From Myxococcaceae bacterium (GTDB taxonomy: Bacteria; Myxococcota; Myxococcia; Myxococcales; Myxococcaceae), in contig JAGSPQ010000237.1 of assembly GCA_018262385.1 (NCBI GenBank), forward strand, positions 1 through 6,174: a stretch of 6,174 nt of DNA, written 5' to 3'. The notes under the pieces were generated by a model, which was not told the origin of the DNA, made no database searches, and saw only the letters and a list, made by a program, of their open reading frames with translations. Position numbers and translations under genes: made by a program. Below are positions 1 to 6,174 of the stretch, one piece after another (position 1 is the stretch's first letter; each line of letters begins with the position of its first letter).

Positions 1-513
1 GATCCGATCGTGCTGCGGCGGTGGGCCCAGATCCGCCGCGAGCGCCGGCAGCCGTACTCGGCCGCGGTCACTGCCCGCCAGCTGTCGGTGTGGGCGCAGC
101 AGATCGCCACGGTTTCGTCGGTGGTCGAGGGGGGCGGGGCGCTGACGATCGCCCGGCAGCTGTGCGCGGCGGTCGAGCTGGGGCGCTATGCGCGCGAGGT
201 GATCGCCGAGGTGGCGACCCAGAAGACCGAGTTTCCCGACGACGTGGCCGAGTTCCAGCGCCGCGCCGACGACGCGGTGAAGATCGCCGAGGCGAGGTTG
301 CGCGACGCCGAGCTGAAGCTGCTCGAGACGGACGCGCGGGCCAAGCGCTGCGGGGACGCCTCGGTGCGCGAGCGGCTGAAGGCGGGCGAGGCGCAGCGGC
401 TCAGCTCGCTCAAGGAGCTGCCGGTGAAGGCGTCGAAGGTCGCCAGCCTGGTCAAAGAGCTGGCGCTGCAGCGCGAGCCGTCGCTGGAGATCCGCGACGC
501 CCTGCGCAACTGA
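1..513 (+). CDS. Unrecognised helical protein, C-terminal part (5' truncated by window edge)
   Basis: The frame is open from the first base to a TGA at 511-513, giving about 170 residues. A GTG at 10 could serve as a start, but the nine bases before it hold no ribosome binding site, so the true start is probably off the left edge. The sequence is rich in Ala, Arg, Glu and Leu. It has a moderately hydrophobic helical stretch early on (around VSSVVEGGGALTIARQL) and then a long charged helix, roughly residues 75-160 of the visible part, that looks like coiled coil (RADDAVKIAEARLRDAELKLLETDAR). There is no signal peptide, membrane span or catalytic motif in the visible part. I do not recognise the family and assign no function. 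The third-position G/C bias matches its neighbours and supports real coding. It converges on the spmAB gene with no intervening base. Confidence 0.72.
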   Translation, partial: DPIVLRRWAQIRRERRQPYSAAVTARQLSVWAQQIATVSSVVEGGGALTIARQLCAAVELGRYAREVIAEVATQKTEFPDDVAEFQRRADDAVKIAEARLRDAELKLLETDARAKRCGDASVRERLKAGEAQRLSSLKELPVKASKVASLVKELALQREPSLEIRDALRN

Positions 514-1866
514 TCAGGCCAGCGCGCCGAAGAAGAGGTGGGTGAGCCCGAGGGTGATCACCAGGCCGACCGTGTCGGCCACCAGGCAGGCGGCGAGGGT
601 GTGGCGCACCGCCTTGACCTGCACCGCTCCGAAGTAGAGCGCGAGCACGTAGAAGGTGGTCTCCGAGCTGCCGTTGATCAGGCTGACCAGGTAGCCGATG
701 AACGAGTCGACCCCGTTGGTCTTCATCGTCTCCATCATCACTCCCAGCGAGCCCTGGCCCGACAGCGGCCGCATCAGCGCCATCGGCAGCGCCTCGGCCG
801 GAAAGCCGATCTTCGCCGTCCACGGGCCGACGGTGGAGGTGATCGCCTCCATCGCGCCCGAGGCGCGGAACATCCCCACCGCGACGAGGATCGCCACCAG
901 GAACGGGATGATGATCACCGCGATCTGAAACCCTTCCTTCGCCGCCGAGATGAACGCCTCGTAGACCTTCACCCGGCGGCCCATCCCGAACAGCAGGATC
1001 GCCAGCATCAGGATCGGCAGGATCCAGTGGCTCATCATCATCCGCATCAGCTCGAGCAGGTGCCAGCCGGGGTTGGCCCAGGCGAAGTGGTAGACGACCT
1101 GCCCGAAGTGGCGGAAGGCGGCGAACATCACCGCCGCCAGCACCGCCAGGATCACCCACAGCCGCGCTCCGGCAGCAGGGGCCACCGGCGCGGCGGCAGC
1201 GAGCGCCTCGTTCATCGCCTTCTCGTCCGGCCCCTTCACCTCTTTGACTTCGCTGGCGGGGACGACGGAACCGGCGAACCGTTCGACGGCGAAGATCCGC
1301 AGGCCCTGCATCCACTTGCAGATCAGCACCGCCACCACCGTCGAGACCGCGGTGCTGATCAGCGAGGGGACGATGATTCCGGCCGGATCCTTCGAGCCCA
1401 GCATGCCGCGCACCGCCACCACCCCCAGCGGCAGCACCGCGAGGCCGGCGGTGTTGATCACCAGGAACAGCGCCATCGAGTTGGTCGCCACCCCGCGGTG
1501 CTTGTTGAGCTTGTCGAGCTCGCCCATCGCCTTGAGGCCGAACGGAGTGGCCGCGTTGCCCAGGCCCAGGATGTTGGCGGCGAAGTTCATGATCATCGCC
1601 GCCATCGCCGGGTGCTCGGTCGGCACGTCGGGGAACAGCCGGGCCATGATCGGCTTCAGCCCGTTGGCGATTGAGCGCATCAGCCCGGCTTCTCGGACCA
1701 CTCCCATCAAGCCGAGCCAGAGCGTCATCTGGCCGACGAGGCCGATCGCCAGCTCTACCGCGGACTTCGCCGAGGCGGTGCTGGCATCGGTGACGGCGAG
1801 CATCTTGCCGGTGAACGCAGCGGTGACGACGGCCGCGCCAATCAAGACGAGGAAGATCCAATTCAC
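514..1866 (-). CDS. spmAB: Fused SpmA-SpmB spore-maturation-type membrane protein (nucleoside-recognition/Gate domains)
   Basis: This is a 450-residue polytopic inner-membrane protein. Residues 1-195 match SpmA: a hydrophobic N-terminus, then the signature NFAANILGLGNAATPFGLKA near 94-113. Residues about 280-450 match SpmB: RPLSGQGSLGVM at 366-377 and NGSSETTFYVLALYFGAV at 398-415. About ten hydrophobic segments are visible, near residues 2-20, 37-57, 88-103, 128-152, 161-183, 236-251, 280-296, 313-333, 402-416 and 424-447. An Ala/Pro/Glu-rich polar linker (about 200-235) joins the halves. In Bacillus subtilis, SpmA and SpmB are separate proteins needed for spore core dehydration. Related Gate-domain proteins occur widely in non-sporulating bacteria, where the substrate is unsettled, so a transport role here is inference. 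The GTG start is the first available, because an in-frame TGA lies four codons upstream. The ribosome site before it is weak. Fusion of the two halves is known in other phyla. Confidence 0.9.
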   Translation of the reverse strand: MNWIFLVLIGAAVVTAAFTGKMLAVTDASTASAKSAVELAIGLVGQMTLWLGLMGVVREAGLMRSIANGLKPIMARLFPDVPTEHPAMAAMIMNFAANILGLGNAATPFGLKAMGELDKLNKHRGVATNSMALFLVINTAGLAVLPLGVVAVRGMLGSKDPAGIIVPSLISTAVSTVVAVLICKWMQGLRIFAVERFAGSVVPASEVKEVKGPDEKAMNEALAAAAPVAPAAGARLWVILAVLAAVMFAAFRHFGQVVYHFAWANPGWHLLELMRMMMSHWILPILMLAILLFGMGRRVKVYEAFISAAKEGFQIAVIIIPFLVAILVAVGMFRASGAMEAITSTVGPWTAKIGFPAEALPMALMRPLSGQGSLGVMMETMKTNGVDSFIGYLVSLINGSSETTFYVLALYFGAVQVKAVRHTLAACLVADTVGLVITLGLTHLFFGALA

Positions 1867-1918
1867 CGGGCAGACTCAATCATGGATGGCTGCGGTTCCC
1901 GTGGTACGAAAAGGCCTC
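1867..1918. promoter_or_regulatory. Divergent intergenic region between spmAB and the Hsp70 gene
   Basis: Only 52 bases separate the two divergent start codons, so the promoters and 5' leaders for both genes must be packed here or extend into the opposite coding region. I see no convincing -35/-10 pair on either strand. The Hsp70 gene has a modest ribosome site, AAAAGG, at 1909-1914, four bases before its ATG. The spmAB side has only a weak GAG element. No CIRCE-type inverted repeat (TTAGCACTC-like) and no obvious sigma-32 promoter is visible, so heat-shock control is not supported by the sequence. Confidence 0.35.
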
Positions 1919-3526
<1,608 letters not shown>

Positions 3527-3559
3527 GCCCAAAGCTGGTATGGCGTCTGCCGACGAAGC

Positions 3560-3566
3560 GGGGGAG
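3560..3566 (+). promoter_or_regulatory. Ribosome binding site deciding the start of the small gene
   Basis: The sequence GGGGGAG lies six bases before the ATG at 3573. The upstream in-frame ATG at 3540 has no comparable purine-rich element, so the 3573 start is chosen. The eleven residues that the longer form would add (MASADEAGETP) are low in complexity and look like read-through of the intergenic spacer. Confidence 0.7.
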
Positions 3567-3572
3567 ACACCG

Positions 3573-3842
3573 ATGGGCTTTACCGACCGGTTGAAGAAGG
3601 AAGCGCTGGGCCTGTCGCAGAAAGCGATGGAGAAGCTGTTCTCTGACGACAAGCGCGCCGGGCAGATCGCCAGCGTGATCGGCAAGGTTCAGCAGGGCAA
3701 GGCGGTGTTCGACAAGGGGCAGGTGCAGGTGATGCACCAGCTGAACTTCGCCTCGAAGAGCGACTTCAAGGAGATCGGCAAGCAGCTGTCGGCCCTGCGG
3801 CGGCGGGTGCGCGATCTGGACGAGAAGCTGAAGTCAGTCTGA
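3573..3842 (+). CDS. Small helical/coiled-coil protein with phasin-like C-terminus
   Basis: This is an 89-residue, basic, soluble-looking protein with no signal peptide or membrane span. Residues 1-25 (MGFTDRLKKEALGLSQKAMEKLF) can form an amphipathic helix. Residues 57-87, beginning LNFASKSDFKEIGKQLSALR, form a charged heptad-like helix. The pattern 'L-N-x-x-[ST]-[KR]-S-[DE]-x-x-x-[IL]-x-[KR]-x-[IL]-x-x-[IL]-[KR]' resembles the C-terminal segment of polyhydroxyalkanoate granule proteins and PhaE synthase subunits (typically LNxPTRxEVxxLxxRLxxLR). This is resemblance from memory, over about 25 residues, and does not establish a PHA role. The gene follows the lidless Hsp70 by 46 bases in the same direction with a strong ribosome site, so it is likely cotranscribed. 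An oligomerising adaptor or client for that chaperone is a reasonable guess. No phaC or other PHA gene is present in the window. Confidence 0.82.
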   Translation: MGFTDRLKKEALGLSQKAMEKLFSDDKRAGQIASVIGKVQQGKAVFDKGQVQVMHQLNFASKSDFKEIGKQLSALRRRVRDLDEKLKSV

Positions 3843-3851
3843 TCGGATCAG
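3839..3851. repeat. Perfect 13-base inverted repeat spanning the stop codon
   Basis: CTGATC-G-GATCAG is a perfect inverted repeat with a single central base. It overlaps the TGA stop (3840-3842) of the small gene. The loop is too small for the whole arm to fold as a hairpin, so at most an inner-trimmed stem forms. It could be a protein-binding palindrome or chance; GATC-containing 6-mers are frequent in this window. Confidence 0.4.
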
Positions 3852-3860
3852 CGTCGTCGG

Positions 3861-3893
3861 CCCTTCGACAGGCTCAGGACAGGCGTTGACAGG
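3861..3893. repeat. Likely dispersed intergenic repeat (GACAGG-rich)
   Basis: The core TTCGACAGGCTCAGGACAGG lies at 3864-3883. This core closely resembles a short intergenic sequence that I recall recurring many times in diverse bacterial genomes (CCCTTCGACAGGCTCAGGACAGGC and variants, sometimes discussed as REP-like). Within this stretch GACAGG occurs three times, at 3867-3872, 3878-3883 and 3888-3893. AGGAC at 3876-3880 can pair with GTCCT at 3893-3897 to make an imperfect stem. The element lies in the only true noncoding gap besides the divergent promoter region. The single copy here cannot prove repetition. Confidence 0.5.
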
Positions 3894-3909
3894 TCCTAAG
3901 GTGGGTGGC

Positions 3910-3926
3910 AGAAGCGGCCCGCTTTT
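3910..3926 (+). terminator. Possible weak terminator hairpin after the Hsp70/small-protein operon
   Basis: The arms AAGCG (3912-3916) and CGCTT (3920-3924) pair around a three-base GCC loop. The stem extends by a G-T wobble and an A-T pair to 3910/3926. The T tract is short (3923-3926) and mostly inside the stem, so termination would be weak. It sits 68 bases after the small gene's stop and 13 bases before tRNA-Val. It could equally be a chance hairpin in the tRNA leader. Confidence 0.3.
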
Positions 3927-3939
3927 CCCAATTGAATAC

Positions 3940-4011
3940 GGGCGCATAGCTCAGCGGTAGAGCACTGCCTTCACACGGCAGGGGTCGCAGGTTCGAAACC
4001 TGCTGCGCCCA
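3940..4011 (+). tRNA. tRNA-Val (anticodon CAC)
   Basis: A complete 72-base cloverleaf is visible. The acceptor stem is GGGCGCA (3940-3946) with TGCGCCC (4004-4010), all seven pairs matched. The D arm is GCTC/GAGC around loop AGCGGTA (3949-3963). The anticodon stem is CTGCC/GGCAG (3965-3969 and 3977-3981) with loop TTCACAC and anticodon CAC at 3972-3974, which reads the valine codon GTG. The variable loop is five bases, and the T arm is GCAGG/CCTGC around TTCGAAA (3987-4003). The discriminator base is A4011, as expected for valine. The 3' CCA is not encoded (AGG follows) and must be added after transcription. A CAC-specific tRNA fits the strong GTG usage of a GC-rich genome. Confidence 0.97.
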
Positions 4012-4018
4012 AGGTTCC

Positions 4019-4054
4019 AAGCGCTGGAGATCCTCAGAGGTCTCCGGCGCTTTT
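4019..4054 (+). terminator. Intrinsic terminator of tRNA-Val, shared at the 3' end with the opposing gene
   Basis: The arms GCGCTGGAGA (4021-4030) and TCTCCGGCGC (4041-4050) pair over ten positions with one T-G wobble, extended by AA/TT outside. The TTTT at 4051-4054 supplies the release tract for the plus strand. It starts eight bases after the tRNA. On the minus strand the same hairpin begins directly after the stop codon of the opposing membrane gene, but the tract that follows there is poor in T, so termination in that direction would be weaker. Confidence 0.8.
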
Positions 4055-4055
4055 C

Positions 4056-6174
4056 TCACTCGGGCAACCGGCCCACCACCCGCACCGCGGCGGCCCGCAG
4101 CGCCTGGGCCAGCTCGCCCTGGCCCGGGGCAGGGCGCTCGGCGGTCGCCAGCCCGCCAGCGACCGCCTGCAGCGTGCCCAGCGCCTCGCCCGAGAACTTC
4201 GCCACCTCTTGATCGAGCGCTTCGAACTCCCCGTCGACGAAGCGCTGCCCGTAGATTTCCCGCCGCGCGTTGTCCACCACCGAGACCAGCACCCGGGTGC
4301 GGCCAACGTACTGCCGCACCGCCGACAGCCGGAGCACCCCGCGCTCGCCTCCCGCCGTCGTCACCGGGAAATCCACCGCGCCCACCAACGACGGGGCGCT
4401 GCGTTCCCACAGGGCCTTCTCTGCGAGCAGGAAGCGGAGCGGGGCGTAGTCCGGGTCCCGGCCGCGCAGCTCGCCCAGCACCCCCTCCAGCGCCGGGCTG
4501 GACCGCTCGCCCAGCAGGTACCGCACGTGGGCCTCGCCAAAACGGCCGGCGCTCTCGGCGTGCCGCGACCACCGGGCGACCTGCTCCCCGCGCTGCGCCT
4601 CGGTCGGCGCCGCAGCCAGGTGTCGCAGCAGCGGTTCCCGAGCGGACCACAGCGCCCTGACGTTCAGCGCGTCCAGCCGGACCACGCCCTGCGACTGGGG
4701 CGCCGAGAACTCCAGCACCAGGTTGTCATCGGTGTTGAGCGCCCCCGGCGCGCCGAACGCCTTCGCCCCCTCGGTGCCCATCAGGAAGAACGAGAGCAGG
4801 TCTTCGGCGGTACCCATCTGCACCGGGGCCAGGTCCGCCCGAATCGACGGGACGCTGAGGCGCTTGCCCAGCGCGGCCTCGTCCAGCACCAGCGGCTCGT
4901 TCGAGCCCACCAGCACCGCGTCGTAATAGGTGAGCCACAGCTGCGTGTGCTTGAAGCTCTGGGCGAAGCTGCGCACCACCGTCCGGACGTCGTGCGCGGT
5001 GAGCTCGTACAACGGCAGCCACTGCGAGCAGATGCCCCCCGGCGCGAGGCGCTCGGCCACGATGCCGAAATACTCCACCGTGTAGAGGTACCCGGCCCCT
5101 CCCGACCACGGGTGGATCGGGTCGGCGGTGATGACGTCGAACTGCTCCCGGGTGGTGGCGAGGTGGTTCCGGCCGTCGTTGAGCACCACCTTCAGCCGGG
5201 GGTTGTCGAGCACGTTCCCGTTCCAGCGGCCGAACGCGCGCGCGACGCCCAGCACCCCTTCCTCGATCTCGCCCAGCACCACCCGCTCGACCTCGGGGTG
5301 AAGCGCCGTCGCCCCCAGGCTCATCCCGGTTCCCGTCCCCAGCACGAAGACGCGTTTGGGGTTGGGGTGCAGGAGCATCGGAATGTGTCCCAGCGCCCGC
5401 TGCAGCTGAACGTCGATCAGCTCGGTCGAGGCCTCGGGCCGGCCGTTGACGATCAACGACTGGCCCCCGCCTCCGGATCGCACCACGCTCACCGTCTCGT
5501 TGACGCCCTCGTGGAAGTAGAGCACCTCGACGTCGGCCCGTTTCTGGAGCGCCACTTCCGGCGTATCGAGGCTCCGGGTGTTGTTGACGTAGGTGGCGAA
5601 GAACCGCTGGTTCCACACCCGGCCCCAGTCGGGGAAGGCCACCCGCGCTCCGCAGGCCAGGAGCGTCGCCGCCGCCGCCAGCGCGACCGGCCACCGCCGC
5701 GACGAGAGGGTCGCCACCACCGCCACGCCCATGCCCAGGTTCACCAACACCAGCAGGTGCAGGGATCGCTCGATCCCGAACAGGTAGACGAGGAAGAACC
5801 CGCTCACCGCCGTGCCGAGGATCGCTCCGACGGTGTTCGCGGTCAGCAGCCGCCCGACCGAGGTGCCCACGGTTCCCCGTCGCGTCGCCCACACCGCGCC
5901 GGCCAGCGGGAACGCCAGCCCCATGAAGAACGCTGGAACGAACATGAACGCCAGGCCCGCCCCGAAGGATCCGGCCAACCGCCCGCCGAACTCGCCTCCG
6001 TCCTGCCCCGCCCACAGCGCCCGGATCCGATTGGCAAGACTGGGCAGGTCGCGCATCAGCACCGTCGCGGCGAGCGCCGTCGCACCAATCAGGATCTGGC
6101 TCGCCCCGAACAGCCGCACCGCCGCCCGCCCTTCCTGCGTCCAACGGCGCAGCAAGGAGAACGCGTGGCTGCCG
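4056..6174 (-). CDS. Membrane-bound spermidine-synthase-like protein (fused MFS-type/SpeE-like), 5' truncated
   Basis: The frame runs off the right edge with no stop; about 705 residues are visible. A TTG at 6155 is taken as residue 1 for numbering only, since homologues carry more membrane helices upstream. Hydrophobic segments lie near residues 13-34, 64-88, 104-127, 131-150 and 155-171, resembling the MFS-like N-terminal part of this family. A spermidine-synthase-type Rossmann domain follows (about 205-485): the approach GHIPMLLHPNPKRVFVLGTG, the SAM-binding GTGTG at 273-277, the acidic EIEE at 296-299, NDGRNHL at 326-332, and DPIHPW at 345-350 where true SpeE has a D-x-TDP catalytic motif. 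NTDDNLVLEFSAP at 474-486 is typical of the fused family. Residues about 487-699 form an extension that I cannot assign. True aminopropyltransferase activity is doubtful; a SAM-dependent membrane enzyme of unknown substrate is the safer call. No speD-like partner is present. Confidence 0.88.
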   Translation of the reverse strand, partial: GSHAFSLLRRWTQEGRAAVRLFGASQILIGATALAATVLMRDLPSLANRIRALWAGQDGGEFGGRLAGSFGAGLAFMFVPAFFMGLAFPLAGAVWATRRGTVGTSVGRLLTANTVGAILGTAVSGFFLVYLFGIERSLHLLVLVNLGMGVAVVATLSSRRWPVALAAAATLLACGARVAFPDWGRVWNQRFFATYVNNTRSLDTPEVALQKRADVEVLYFHEGVNETVSVVRSGGGGQSLIVNGRPEASTELIDVQLQRALGHIPMLLHPNPKRVFVLGTGTGMSLGATALHPEVERVVLGEIEEGVLGVARAFGRWNGNVLDNPRLKVVLNDGRNHLATTREQFDVITADPIHPWSGGAGYLYTVEYFGIVAERLAPGGICSQWLPLYELTAHDVRTVVRSFAQSFKHTQLWLTYYDAVLVGSNEPLVLDEAALGKRLSVPSIRADLAPVQMGTAEDLLSFFLMGTEGAKAFGAPGALNTDDNLVLEFSAPQSQGVVRLDALNVRALWSAREPLLRHLAAAPTEAQRGEQVARWSRHAESAGRFGEAHVRYLLGERSSPALEGVLGELRGRDPDYAPLRFLLAEKALWERSAPSLVGAVDFPVTTAGGERGVLRLSAVRQYVGRTRVLVSVVDNARREIYGQRFVDGEFEALDQEVAKFSGEALGTLQAVAGGLATAERPAPGQGELAQALRAAAVRVVGRLPE

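Noticed and set aside
452..1879. Long second open frame on the minus strand over spmAB
   Set aside because: Gly/Arg/Asp-rich out-of-frame shadow typical of GC-rich DNA; the spmAB frame has all the conserved motifs.
1244..1918. In-frame upstream extension of the Hsp70 frame, antisense to spmAB
   Set aside because: It is open only because of the high GC content. The translation is Ser/Thr/Ile/Pro-rich with no homology, and the opposite strand carries the conserved spmAB gene. MSEKARIVGIDLGTTNT is the natural Hsp70 N-terminus.
1886..1918. Alternative ATG start for the Hsp70 at 1886
   Set aside because: It adds eleven residues not typical of the family and has no ribosome site. It cannot be fully excluded.
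3540..3572. Upstream ATG (3540) as start of the 89-residue gene
   Set aside because: It has no ribosome site, whereas GGGGGAG sits six bases before the ATG at 3573.
3886..3914. TTGACA (3886-3891) as a -35 box for tRNA-Val
   Set aside because: The hexamer is a perfect consensus, but the position 17 bases downstream reads CAGAAG, a poor -10. The hexamer also lies inside the GACAGG repeat stretch. Possible but not supported.
3874..4650. Minus-strand open frame running across the tRNA and terminator
   Set aside because: It reads antisense through tRNA-Val and overlaps the SpeE-like gene out of frame. Low-complexity Gly/Ala/Arg composition.

Overview
The window is GC-rich throughout, with strong G/C preference at third codon positions. 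It carries five protein-coding genes (two cut by the window edges), one tRNA gene and short intergenic signals. The protein types (a divergent Hsp70, a fused SpmA-SpmB membrane protein, an integral-membrane spermidine-synthase-like protein) and the base composition suggest a GC-rich proteobacterium-like organism, perhaps Myxococcota. That placement is an inference from gene style; no marker gene here settles it.

Layout from left to right: (1) 1-513, plus strand, the C-terminal part of an unrecognised Ala/Arg/Glu-rich helical protein whose start is off the left edge. (2) 514-1866, minus strand, a 450-residue SpmA-SpmB fusion. Its stop codon abuts that of gene 1 inside one TGATCA palindrome. 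(3) A 52-base divergent gap, then 1919-3526, plus strand, a 535-residue Hsp70 that keeps the ATPase and beta-sandwich substrate domains but lacks the helical lid. (4) 3573-3842, plus strand, an 89-residue helical protein in the same direction 46 bases downstream, probably the Hsp70's operon partner. Its C-terminal half resembles the end of phasin/PhaE-type proteins. (5) A 97-base intergenic stretch with a likely dispersed repeat and a small hairpin, then tRNA-Val(CAC) at 3940-4011 and a clear intrinsic terminator. (6) 4056 to the right edge, minus strand, the C-terminal 705 residues of a membrane protein with a spermidine-synthase-type methyltransferase fold and an unassigned C-terminal extension of about 200 residues.

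The only likely functional unit is the Hsp70 plus small protein pair, possibly co-regulated with the divergent spmAB gene. The other genes look like independent housekeeping or membrane genes. No mobile element, CRISPR array or defence cassette is visible. No stretch over 300 bases lacks a gene. The most interesting candidate is the lidless Hsp70 with its small coiled-coil partner.
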